Positions 32,941 to 40,933 of a DNA stretch of 57,580 nt are shown piece by piece. The notes beneath the pieces were generated by a model that was given only the letters and a program-made list of their open reading frames with translations, had not been told where the DNA came from and searched no databases. Within the stretch, counting starts at the first letter, position 1. Every line of letters begins with the position of its first letter. The translations under genes were made by a program, and so were the position numbers. Where the stretch lies: positions 1 to 57,580 of the forward strand of contig JBNJEH010000012.1 in assembly GCA_051745635.1 (NCBI GenBank), written 5' to 3'. The stretch is from Brumimicrobium sp051745635 (GTDB lineage Bacteria > Bacteroidota > Bacteroidia > Flavobacteriales_D > Crocinitomicaceae).

Positions 32941-34356
32941 ATGAATATTGAACAAATTTATACTGGATGTTTGGCACAAGGTGCTTATTACATCACGAGC
33001 AAAGGAGAAGCTGCGATCATTGATCCGCTTCGTGAAATACAACCTTACATTGAGAAACTTGAAAAAGATGGTGTAACGTTAAAGTACATTTTTGAAACGC
33101 ACTTCCATGCCGACTTCGTTTCCGGACACGTCGATTTGTCGAAAGCAACGGATGCAGATATCGTCTACGGTCCCAACGCGGAACCGGATTTCGACTGTAT
33201 CGTAGCAAAAGATGAGCAAATCTTCGAAATCGGCGATGTCAAGATAAAAGTACTTCACACGCCCGGTCATACAATGGAATCCACCACTTATTTATTGATC
33301 GATGAAGACGGTAAAGATCACGCTATATTCTCCGGAGATACATTGTTCCTCGGAGATGTCGGACGTCCCGATTTAGCGCAGAAAGCTGCTAGTATGACAC
33401 AAGAGCAACTAGCTGGACACTTGTACGACTCGCTCATGAATAAAATCATGCCTTTATCCGACGATGTGACAGTATATCCCGGTCACGGAGCAGGATCTGC
33501 CTGTGGTAAAAACATGTCAACAGACACTGTCGATACGCTTGGTAATCAAAAGGAGAGCAACTATGCCCTGAACCAACCGAATAAAGAAGCATTTGTTGAA
33601 GCGGTCACAGATGGATTACTTCCACCACCCGCATATTTCGGAGCGAACGTTGCGATGAACAAGAAAGGTTACAAAAATGTCGACGAAGTCATCGATACAG
33701 GGCTTACCGAATTGAATCCAAAAGAATTTGAAACGGCTGCAGAGAGCACCGGTGCGTTAATTCTCGATACGAGAGACAGTGCAGAATTTCACGAAGGGTT
33801 CGTTCCCAAATCGATCAATATCGGAATCAACGGTGATTTTGCTCCGTGGGTAGGCGCGATGATTGGTGATGTAAAACAACCTTTGCTAATCGTAGCTAAT
33901 GAAGGTATGGAAGAGGAAGTCGTGATCCGTCTGGCACGCGTTGGATTTGACAATGTCGTCGGTTACCTGAAAGGCGGATTTGAAGCCTGGAAAGCAGACG
34001 GACGCGAAGTAGACACGGTGAATCGCATCTCCGCAGACGAATTTAAAAAGCGCGTCAACGTTGAAGAAGATAAAGTATTTGATGTTCGTAAGGAAACAGA
34101 ATGGGAAGCTGAACACGTTGAAGAATCGTTTAGCCGACCGTTGGCCAACATCAACGAATGGATGAAAGATATCAATCCGGACGAACACTTCTACGTTCAC
34201 TGTGCTGGAGGCTACCGAAGCATGATCGCATCCAGTATTCTGGAATCGCGCGGATACAGAAACTTCACCGAAATTGAAGGTGGTTTTGACGCCATCGCAA
34301 AAGCAGGAGTGGCAAAGACAGATTATGTATGTCCCAGTAAAGTGATGAAATCATAG
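32941..34356 (+). CDS. CstB-like persulfide dioxygenase-rhodanese fusion
   Basis: 471 residues from ATG 32941; a longer frame upstream overlaps the methyltransferase gene and is discarded. Residues 1-235 are a metallo-beta-lactamase-fold persulfide dioxygenase: Thr-His-Phe-His-Ala-Asp near 58-63, Thr-Pro-Gly-His-Thr near 107-111, Ser-Gly-Asp-Thr-Leu-Phe near 132-137, Pro-Gly-His-Gly near 180-183. Residues about 262-362 are a rhodanese fold lacking the active cysteine (Val-Ala-Asn-Glu-Gly in its place). Residues about 368-465 are an active rhodanese with Cys in His-Cys-Ala-Gly-Gly-Tyr. This order matches staphylococcal CstB, which converts persulfides to thiosulfate. It is the first gene of the operon to 36931. 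Confidence 0.9.
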   Translation: MNIEQIYTGCLAQGAYYITSKGEAAIIDPLREIQPYIEKLEKDGVTLKYIFETHFHADFVSGHVDLSKATDADIVYGPNAEPDFDCIVAKDEQIFEIGDVKIKVLHTPGHTMESTTYLLIDEDGKDHAIFSGDTLFLGDVGRPDLAQKAASMTQEQLAGHLYDSLMNKIMPLSDDVTVYPGHGAGSACGKNMSTDTVDTLGNQKESNYALNQPNKEAFVEAVTDGLLPPPAYFGANVAMNKKGYKNVDEVIDTGLTELNPKEFETAAESTGALILDTRDSAEFHEGFVPKSINIGINGDFAPWVGAMIGDVKQPLLIVANEGMEEEVVIRLARVGFDNVVGYLKGGFEAWKADGREVDTVNRISADEFKKRVNVEEDKVFDVRKETEWEAEHVEESFSRPLANINEWMKDINPDEHFYVHCAGGYRSMIASSILESRGYRNFTEIEGGFDAIAKAGVAKTDYVCPSKVMKS

Positions 34357-34422
34357 TGATGAATAATTAATTCAGGTGAATGGTTCAGCAATGGACCATT
34401 CACTTATTCAATACAACAAATC

Positions 34423-34743
34423 ATGGGAATATTCGATATTTTTAAAGGCAATTCAACTAAGAATGCAGCGTTGCAGGGAATCGTTAACGAGAGCGAAACG
34501 TTACTCGTCGATGTCCGCTCGGAAGGAGAGTTTGCAACTGGTTCGGCACCCGGAGCTGTCAATATACCGCTCACTTCAATCAATACACGCATCGACCAGT
34601 TCAAAGGAAAATCAAACGTCGTCGTTTTTTGCCGATCGGGGAATCGATCCAGTCAGGCGAAATCTATCCTGGAACAAAATGGCATTCGCAACGTGCATAA
34701 CGGTGGCACCTGGAAACAGGTCGACCAACTCATAGAAAAATAA
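34423..34743 (+). CDS. single-domain rhodanese, cytoplasmic
   Basis: 106 residues without a signal peptide. Leu-Val-Asp-Val-Arg-x-x-x-Glu-Phe near 28-37 and the active-site loop Phe-Cys-Arg-Ser-Gly-Asn-Arg-Ser near 68-75 (catalytic Cys) are complete. It transfers sulfane sulfur between donors and acceptors. It sits 66 nt after the CstB-like gene and 4 nt before a second rhodanese, which is exported, so the operon supplies rhodaneses on both sides of the membrane. Confidence 0.9.
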   Translation: MGIFDIFKGNSTKNAALQGIVNESETLLVDVRSEGEFATGSAPGAVNIPLTSINTRIDQFKGKSNVVVFCRSGNRSSQAKSILEQNGIRNVHNGGTWKQVDQLIEK

Positions 34744-34747
34744 TACG

Positions 34748-35101
34748 ATGATGAAACTACTTAATTTGATTTTGGTCCTCGGTCTGCTGTTGTCAAGTTG
34801 TTCTACTGCACAGCAGCCAACGGATAAAACCATTGATTTTGATCAAGCACAATTTATCGATGTTCGAACGCCTGATGAATTTAACAAAGGAAGTTTTGAA
34901 GACGCTAAAAACATCCCGCTCAGTGAACTTCAAGGACGTATCAGTGAGATTGCCAAAAATAAACAAACAGTGGTGTTTTGCAGAAGTGGTTCGCGCTCTG
35001 CTCAAGCGATTCAGCTGTTGAAAAAGGCTGGTTACAACAATATCATCAATGGTGTGAACACCCGTCAATTACAATCACTAAAAGAAAAACAACAGCAATG
35101 A
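34748..35101 (+). CDS. rhodanese lipoprotein
   Basis: 117 residues. The signal sequence ends in Leu-Leu-Ser-Ser-Cys (lipobox, Cys near 18), so the rhodanese faces the periplasm or is anchored to a membrane. Phe-Ile-Asp-Val-Arg near 36-40 and the active-site loop Phe-Cys-Arg-Ser-Gly-Ser-Arg-Ser near 77-84 are intact. Two adjacent ATG codons can start it. Its TGA stop overlaps the next gene's ATG (ATGA), so it is translationally coupled to the UspA gene. Confidence 0.9.
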   Translation: MMKLLNLILVLGLLLSSCSTAQQPTDKTIDFDQAQFIDVRTPDEFNKGSFEDAKNIPLSELQGRISEIAKNKQTVVFCRSGSRSAQAIQLLKKAGYNNIINGVNTRQLQSLKEKQQQ

Positions 35102-35928
35102 AAAATACAAAAATAAAGGTACTCATTCCCACAGATTTTTCTGTGCAGTCTGAGTTTGCCTATCAAATGGTGAAAAACCTGTCACAGCAGTCCGATATGG
35201 AAGTCACCTTCCTCCACGTATTGAACGTGCCGGATACTGTCACGCTCAATGATCAAAAAGAAATCGAGACCTGTGGTGAAATCGATGTCGACTATGTCCG
35301 CACGCAATATGAAATGGCCTGGAATAAACTCGAAGACATCGAGCGAAAAAATGAAGGTGTGCATACAGCCATCGTTCTTGGAGGCACAACTTCTCAAATT
35401 GTCAACTACGCTGAAGCGAATAACTTTGATTTGATTGCACTTGGGAATAAAGGGTCTTCTGGTTTAGCAGAACGAATTGCAGGTTCTGAAGCGCAAATAG
35501 TGGCCCGTAACTCTAGTGTTCCCGTTTTGACACTCATGTGCGACCGATCTTCTTTTGAACTGAACAACATTCTACTGGTACACGATTTTTCAGAGAATAA
35601 TGAGCAGTCGCTGGATTTACTCAAACAGTTTATCGCTCTTTTCGGAACGAAGTTACACCTTTTGCAAATCGCAGAACGCGGTGAAGATCACGAGGCGATT
35701 CAGGCAAACATGCAGACATTTGCGCAGAATAATCAACTCGATTCATTTGAAATGCACGTACTCGATGATGAGAATGTCGAAGAAGGCGTAACACATTTCA
35801 ACCAGATGCACGACATGGATTTGGTGTGCATCGGCACGCATGGTAAAGGAGGACTTCTTTATAAAAGTGCTACAGAACGATTAATTAATCATTTATACAA
35901 ACCCGTTATCTCATTTAAAATTCAATAA
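35098..35928 (+). CDS. tandem universal stress protein
   Basis: 276 residues from the ATG at 35098, which overlaps the previous stop. The first UspA domain covers about 4-145, with Pro-Thr-Asp-Phe-Ser near 11 and Ala-Leu-Gly-Asn-Lys-Gly-Ser-Ser-Gly near 113-121. The second is about 150-276, with Val-His-Asp-Phe-Ser near 161 and Ile-Gly-Thr-His-Gly-Lys-Gly-Gly near 244-251. Gly-x-x-Gly nucleotide-binding signatures are partly kept. Usp proteins are stress-linked ATP or ligand binders. Coupling inside a persulfide operon suggests a role under sulfide or redox stress; the mechanism is unknown. Confidence 0.88.
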   Translation: MKNTKIKVLIPTDFSVQSEFAYQMVKNLSQQSDMEVTFLHVLNVPDTVTLNDQKEIETCGEIDVDYVRTQYEMAWNKLEDIERKNEGVHTAIVLGGTTSQIVNYAEANNFDLIALGNKGSSGLAERIAGSEAQIVARNSSVPVLTLMCDRSSFELNNILLVHDFSENNEQSLDLLKQFIALFGTKLHLLQIAERGEDHEAIQANMQTFAQNNQLDSFEMHVLDDENVEEGVTHFNQMHDMDLVCIGTHGKGGLLYKSATERLINHLYKPVISFKIQ

Positions 35929-35930
35929 TT

Positions 35931-36494
35931 ATGATCGATTTTTTATTAGACCCCTGGCCCTGGTGGTTTTCAGGACTTATTATTTCAGCCGTTATGTTTA
36001 TCCTGCTCTTTTTTGGTAAATCATTTGGCTTTTCTGCCAACCTGAGAACGATGTGTTCAATTGGTGGAGCTGGAAAAAAAGTGAAGTTCTTTGATTTTGA
36101 CTGGAAAAAACAAATCTGGAATATCGTATTTCTCATTGGCGCCGTTATCGGTGGATACATAGCCTATGCATTTTTAACACAAGGGAACCATCCCGTCGAA
36201 ATTTCCGAGTCAACGGTTCAGGACTTACAAGCGCTTGGTTTTTCTGAGCCTTCTTCATTGCAGCCATCCGAACTTTTTGACTGGGAATCCGCCCTGAGCC
36301 TGAAAGGATTTCTGATTCTGGCGATTGGCGGACTGATGGTTGGATTTGGAGCACGCTATGCCGGAGGTTGTACTTCTGGTCATGCCATTAGTGGAATATC
36401 AGATCTGCAAATCCCCTCATTGATTGCCGTGATCGGCTTCTTTATTGGAGGATTAATCATGACTTTCGGGGTGTTCCCACTCATTTTTGGCTAA
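35931..36494 (+). CDS. YeeE/YedE sulfur-transport protein, first half
   Basis: 187 residues with four to five membrane helices. The signature Gly-Ala-Arg-Tyr-Ala-Gly-Gly-Cys-Thr-Ser-Gly-His near 142-153 belongs to the YeeE/YedE (Sulf_transp, DUF395) family, whose TsuA members import thiosulfate through conserved cysteines. It starts 2 nt after the UspA stop. The next gene encodes the complementary half. The paired-gene form is common in Bacteroidota and proteobacteria next to sulfide or persulfide genes. Direction of transport and substrate are inferred. Confidence 0.9.
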   Translation: MIDFLLDPWPWWFSGLIISAVMFILLFFGKSFGFSANLRTMCSIGGAGKKVKFFDFDWKKQIWNIVFLIGAVIGGYIAYAFLTQGNHPVEISESTVQDLQALGFSEPSSLQPSELFDWESALSLKGFLILAIGGLMVGFGARYAGGCTSGHAISGISDLQIPSLIAVIGFFIGGLIMTFGVFPLIFG

Positions 36495-36517
36495 TTCATT
36501 AAAAAAAGAACAGTATT

Positions 36518-36931
36518 ATGAAATTTATAAAATATTTATTGGTCGGGATTTTATTTGGAATCGTCATGGCGAAATCCGAAGCAATATCCTGGTACCGCAT
36601 TCAGGAAATGTTTCGTTTTCAAGCATTTCACATGTATGGAATTATAGGAACAGCAGTCGTTTTAGGAATCATTGGCGTGGCTTTAATCAAGAAATTCAAG
36701 TTGCGCGATATTACTGGAGATCCGATCAAATTCTTCCCCAAGAACAAATCAGTTGCTCGTTACCTCATCGGAGGCATCATCTTTGGTCTTGGCTGGGCAC
36801 TTACCGGCGCCTGCCCTGGACCCATGGTCGTCAATATCGGCTATGGATTTTTATCCTTCGGCATCGTGCTTATTTTCGCCACGTTTGGCACTTATCTTTA
36901 CGGAGTGCTACGAGATAAATTACCGCATTAA
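36518..36931 (+). CDS. YeeE/YedE sulfur-transport protein, second half
   Basis: 137 residues with four membrane helices. The partner signature Gly-Trp-Ala-Leu-Thr-Gly-Ala-Cys-Pro-Gly-Pro near 91-101 gives the second conserved cysteine of the family. It begins 23 nt after the first-half gene and is the last gene of the operon, before a strong terminator. Together the two proteins probably form one channel for thiosulfate or another sulfur species produced by the CstB-like enzyme. Confidence 0.9.
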   Translation: MKFIKYLLVGILFGIVMAKSEAISWYRIQEMFRFQAFHMYGIIGTAVVLGIIGVALIKKFKLRDITGDPIKFFPKNKSVARYLIGGIIFGLGWALTGACPGPMVVNIGYGFLSFGIVLIFATFGTYLYGVLRDKLPH

Positions 36932-36948
36932 CCCGTTGACGAATGCTG

Positions 36949-36985
36949 AAACCTCGATTTAAGTTTTTAAATCGAGGTTTTTTTT
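36949..36985 (+). terminator. strong intrinsic terminator of the persulfide operon
   Basis: A perfect 14-bp stem AAACCTCGATTTAA/TTAAATCGAGGTTT (36949-36962 and 36967-36980) with loop GTTT and a following T-run. It ends the operon started at 32941, 18 nt after the last stop codon. The next Crp-like promoter begins just 5 nt later. Confidence 0.92.
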
Positions 36986-36989
36986 ATCG

Positions 36990-37033
36990 GTAACTTTAGT
37001 AACTGAAAAAACATTCATTTTACACCAACTTTG
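36990..37033 (+). promoter_or_regulatory. Crp-like site plus -7 box for the OprD-like porin gene
   Basis: GTAAC-TTTA-GTAAC (36990-37003) precedes TTTG (37030-37033) by exactly 26 nt, in the context CAACTTTGTA, as at the SulP promoter. ATG follows at 37048. Confidence 0.68.
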
Positions 37034-37047
37034 TAAAAAAAAGCACC

Positions 37048-38445
37048 ATGAATTTCAAAATATACATTTGCAGCCTCGTTTGTACTGTTGTCCTGCCCCA
37101 CATACTTTTCAGTCAGCCGGGCCATCGCGCCGATATCCATCCCGATTCGATCAGTCATAGACTTTGGGCGGATCTGGACAAGGGCTACTTTGAATTTCAC
37201 AAACGCACGTTTGCCATGTCTACCATCAATGAAGGTGCTATTGACGATTATTTCACCGTCACATCAGGTGCTGGCTTAGGTTATTATTCCCCTTCTTTTA
37301 AGAATTTCCATTTGAGTTTCAGCGGATTTTTTGCTTTTCAATTGTATCAATACAATCTGCACACAACGGATGCCACAGCGGGAAAAGGCAGTCGATACGA
37401 GCGCCAGCTCTACGATTTGAATGATGTAGACAACTCCACTGATCTGGATCGCCTCGAAGAATTGTACCTCTCCTATGAACGCGATCACTTTTCGGTAGAA
37501 CTCGGTCGACATCAACTCGAATCCCCCCTGCTGAATGAAAATGATAACCGCATGCGCCCCAATATCTTCAGCGGCCTTTCTGTCAATTACCACAACGATC
37601 ACCTCCAGCTGAAAGGCGCATGGTTTGTCAGCGAGACGATACGCGGCACTGTACACTGGTATTCGATCAGTGAATCCATGGGGATTTATGGTCAGGGAAG
37701 AAATCCACTGGGTGATTCGGGGCTCTATCACGGAAATATCTCAACAAAAGGACTGGGAACTTTCGGAGCGATATACGAAAAGAAAAATTTAAAGACGCAA
37801 TTCTGGAACTATACAGCAGAAAATATTTTTAACCTGTCATTTGGTCAAGTCGATTATACCTACAGCGGCAAAACCGTCGACTACGTCCTGGGGGTTCAGG
37901 GTTTATATCAATACGCACTCAACCACGGTGGAAATCCCAACCCGTCGCTCACATATATCCAGGAAGATGAATCGACGTATGCGCTGGGTGGAAGAATCGG
38001 TATGATTTACAAAAATCATCAATTGACTGGCAATTATTTCGGCATAGCTGATCAAGGTCGTTATTTATTCCCCCGGGAATGGGGTCGAGAAAAATTTTAC
38101 GCCAGTCTAACTCGCGAGCTGTTTGAAGGATATGGAGGATTAAACGCCTATGTACTAAAATATAAATACGATCCAAAAGAGCGTCCTTTTTGGGTTTCAG
38201 TTGGCGCGGGATATATTGATCAACCCAGCAACGAAAATCTCCGATTGAGCAAATACGCTTTAGATGATTATTACCACTTCACCGGAAAATTTGATTACAA
38301 GTTTCAGGGCTATTTTGAAGGATTGGACCTCAAATGCATTGTTGTCTACAAAAAAGAGGCCTACCAGGGATCGATGACGGCGCGCGAAAAAATCAATAAG
38401 GCGGACATGATTAATTTAAACCTCGTCGTGGACTATCGATTTTGA
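37048..38445 (+). CDS. OprD-family outer-membrane porin
   Basis: 465 residues. A signal peptide (1-24, ending Phe-Ser-Gln) is followed by a beta-barrel sequence with many alternating strands and a C-terminal Phe (Val-Val-Asp-Tyr-Arg-Phe). The strand Leu-Gly-Arg-His-Gln-Leu-Glu-Ser-Pro-Leu-Leu near 152-162 and the following Arg-Met-Arg-Pro-Asn-Ile-Phe-x-Gly resemble the OprD porin family, which takes up small organic or anionic solutes. Its promoter shares the Crp-like geometry of the sulfur genes, so the solute may be a sulfur compound; this is inference. It overlaps the sensor kinase gene tail to tail by 13 nt. Confidence 0.8.
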   Translation: MNFKIYICSLVCTVVLPHILFSQPGHRADIHPDSISHRLWADLDKGYFEFHKRTFAMSTINEGAIDDYFTVTSGAGLGYYSPSFKNFHLSFSGFFAFQLYQYNLHTTDATAGKGSRYERQLYDLNDVDNSTDLDRLEELYLSYERDHFSVELGRHQLESPLLNENDNRMRPNIFSGLSVNYHNDHLQLKGAWFVSETIRGTVHWYSISESMGIYGQGRNPLGDSGLYHGNISTKGLGTFGAIYEKKNLKTQFWNYTAENIFNLSFGQVDYTYSGKTVDYVLGVQGLYQYALNHGGNPNPSLTYIQEDESTYALGGRIGMIYKNHQLTGNYFGIADQGRYLFPREWGREKFYASLTRELFEGYGGLNAYVLKYKYDPKERPFWVSVGAGYIDQPSNENLRLSKYALDDYYHFTGKFDYKFQGYFEGLDLKCIVVYKKEAYQGSMTAREKINKADMINLNLVVDYRF

Positions 38446-40631
38446 GCGCTCAAATGGTCCTTCGTCAATTCTGATGGAAACGTCACTTTAAAAAAGGTAC
38501 CCGATCGCTCTTCTAACCAGCTGACTTCGCCATTGATTTGACCTACTAAATTATCGATAAGCATGATGCCCAGTGTTTCTTCCTCATTTTCAAAAGGATC
38601 TTTTTTAAGGCCTTCTCCATCATCACCTATCACTAGCTCTACTTTATCGCTATTTACTTTGAAGTAGACAAAAATAGTTCCACTGATCTCGTCACGCAAT
38701 CCGTGTTTCAGTGAATTCGTAACAATCTCATTGATAATCAAACCAAGCGGTATTGCCGTATCTAAATCTAAGAACATTTGATCGGCCCGATACTCAAAAT
38801 CAATATTTCCAAAATCCCTCCCTTTGAAAGAGTGAATTAAATCATTCACCAACTTTTCGATGTATTCTCTAAAATTTATAGCATCCAATGTCTCGGACTT
38901 GTAAAACAGCTCATGTATTGCTGCCATCGATTTGATCCTATTTTGGCTGTCATCGTATAACTGTTGTACTTCGTCATTCACATTGTTCATACCCGACTGT
39001 AATGACAACAAACTGGAAATCACCTGAAGATTGTTTTTGACCCGGTGGTGAATTTCTCGCAACAATAATTCCTTTTCGGACAGGGACGTCAGCAAGCGCT
39101 CCTGTCGCTCGCGTTCCGTAGTTACATTTCGCACCGTACTGTAAATGAGCTGTGTTAGCTCGTCCACTCGGGTATGCCAGCTAAGGCGTACGACTTCACC
39201 GGATTTCGTGATATACCGATTTTCAAAAGTACTGGCTTTTAAATCGCTATAAACGAGATCAGCCTCAGTTTGTGTTGAAGTTTGATCTTCTGGATGCACA
39301 AAATTCATGAAAGGTTGGGATGTCAATTCCTCTTCTGTATAACCCAGTAAATCCGTCCATGCGGGACTTACTTTTATAAAATAACCCTCCGTATTCGAAA
39401 TACAAAGCAAGTCAGCAGACATATTAAAGAAGTGGTCCAATTCGCGATCCCCCGTCATGTGTGAGGTAACGTCCTGGATTAATCCACTTACACCGATCAC
39501 CCTGTTGTGTTCGTCGCGCAGGGGGGTGCCAGAACAGACCACCCATTTCTTCACGTGGTGCGGGCAGTGAACAATGTGCTTTAATTCAAATCCATCGCCC
39601 GCTTTAATCCTCTCTAAATGATCAGTAATCGTTTTGCGCGTGTTTTGATCCAAACGCGAATAATAAAGTTCTAACAGGCGATTATTCTCCTTTTCATCCA
39701 CTTCAAAAATCCGGTATATCTCACTCGACCATTTGACTGAATCATCCTCAAAATGTAAGGTCCAACTTCCTACGCGAGAGAATTTTTCTGTGCTGCGAAT
39801 GAGCGCTTTTTTCTTTTTTAACTCTTGTTTAAAAAAGTGTCGCTCAAAAAAGCTGGGAAGTTTTTCATGAATAGACGCTTCCTCTTCTACGTACTGATAA
39901 ATTTTTGAAGGTGGTGCCATAATAAACTCACAGTGTTCCTCATCCTTTTTGGCTGTACAGCTAATTTCAATCGCCGTAAGGTCAATTCCATAGCAGCGAC
40001 TGCACCAACCCGATGAGTAACCGGCGCTCATTGCACAAACAGCTTCGTCGGAATAGCCTTTTTCTCGCACCCACGCTTCAGCTTCAAAACTTTCTAAATG
40101 GCGGTAGCGCAAACTGAAGTCTTCATTGGCGACGGGATTACTTCCATCCAGAATCTGCACTTTCGCCCATCCCGTAAATGCAAAGTGGAGCGGTCCGGCA
40201 GAAAGACTTTCAATGGGGGTACCCAGCTCCAGTTTTTCAGCGTACTTCTCGGCATCTTTCTTTCCGATGATGTGTGCAATATCAAATAACAGATCGTAAA
40301 CGAGTTCAAAATTACTCTCGCCCGTATTTTCATCCAGCAAGGTCAGCAATCCCTGAAAAAAATCAACTGACAGTGAAGAGGAGCGCGTCAAAATATAGCG
40401 CTCTCCATGAATCGTTATCGTTCCGGAATCGGGATCCATGGCTATTCCACTAAAGTAGTGCGCCATCTTTTTCTCCAGTTCGAGAAACTGATCTGAAAAA
40501 TGCTCAGGAATGTCGACCGCCCGATTTTCATCCGCCAACTTTGCAGCGGCCTTACGTTTCGCTTCCAGCTGCGATTCCAGGGCTTCAATTTCGGCAATAA
40601 TTGCTGTATATTTTTCCTTTTGTTGTGACAA
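38433..40631 (-). CDS. V4R-domain sensor histidine kinase with two PAS domains
   Basis: 732 residues. After an N-terminal coiled coil (1-40) comes a XylR_N/V4R ligand-binding region (about 50-250). This has Leu-Ser-Ala-Gly-Pro-x-His-Phe-Ala, Cys-Ala-Met-Ser-Ala-Gly-Tyr-Ser-Ser-Gly-Trp-Cys and a later His-Cys-Glu-Phe, the aromatic or metal-binding signature. Two PAS domains follow (about 285-395 and 400-520). Then comes a HisKA_2-type dimer domain with phospho-acceptor His in Glu-Ile-His-His-Arg-Val-Lys-Asn-Asn near 537, and an HATPase (about 625-725). No membrane helix, so it is a cytoplasmic sensor. No response regulator is adjacent; the partner is unknown. Confidence 0.88.
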   Translation of the reverse strand: MSQQKEKYTAIIAEIEALESQLEAKRKAAAKLADENRAVDIPEHFSDQFLELEKKMAHYFSGIAMDPDSGTITIHGERYILTRSSSLSVDFFQGLLTLLDENTGESNFELVYDLLFDIAHIIGKKDAEKYAEKLELGTPIESLSAGPLHFAFTGWAKVQILDGSNPVANEDFSLRYRHLESFEAEAWVREKGYSDEAVCAMSAGYSSGWCSRCYGIDLTAIEISCTAKKDEEHCEFIMAPPSKIYQYVEEEASIHEKLPSFFERHFFKQELKKKKALIRSTEKFSRVGSWTLHFEDDSVKWSSEIYRIFEVDEKENNRLLELYYSRLDQNTRKTITDHLERIKAGDGFELKHIVHCPHHVKKWVVCSGTPLRDEHNRVIGVSGLIQDVTSHMTGDRELDHFFNMSADLLCISNTEGYFIKVSPAWTDLLGYTEEELTSQPFMNFVHPEDQTSTQTEADLVYSDLKASTFENRYITKSGEVVRLSWHTRVDELTQLIYSTVRNVTTERERQERLLTSLSEKELLLREIHHRVKNNLQVISSLLSLQSGMNNVNDEVQQLYDDSQNRIKSMAAIHELFYKSETLDAINFREYIEKLVNDLIHSFKGRDFGNIDFEYRADQMFLDLDTAIPLGLIINEIVTNSLKHGLRDEISGTIFVYFKVNSDKVELVIGDDGEGLKKDPFENEEETLGIMLIDNLVGQINGEVSWLEERSGTFFKVTFPSELTKDHLSAQNR

Positions 40632-40657
40632 GATTTGCCAGAATTAATAAGTTTTAT

Positions 40658-40851
40658 GGGTTACCAAAATAGGTCGTAAATTTTAATTTAAAACATTCTT
40701 TCTTATTGGATGCTTAGATTTATAAAAGATGTTAGACCTGGAGATGTTAGATATTCTTAATATCAGTTATCTAACATCTATTGTCTAATTATCTAATAGC
40801 TGTATCTTTAATAAGCATTCATTATTGTTTTACGACTTACATTGGTAATCC
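40658..40851. mobile_element. 194-bp MITE-like element, copy 1
   Basis: The ends are inverted repeats: GGGTTACCAAAATAGGTCGTAAA on the left matches the reverse of the right end TTTACGAC-TTACATTGGTAATCC at most positions. The interior holds a further inverted pair GATGTTAGA/TCTAACATC. An equally long copy lies at 53475-53668 with roughly nine of ten bases identical. It is flanked by ATAAGTTTTA (left) and ATAAGCTTTA (right), a likely target duplication. It has no coding capacity, so would need a transposase in trans. Confidence 0.82.
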
Positions 40852-40933
40852 TATAAGCTTTAAATATAATAATTTTGGATCAATCAGCTCAACAGGAAAA
40901 GCGCGGAAATTCTTTTACATTTCACATCGCTTG

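Noticed and set aside
34978..35097. Longer start for the UspA gene
   Set aside because: The extra segment is an out-of-frame reading of the rhodanese lipoprotein gene. The ATGA overlap at 35098 gives the normal UspA start.
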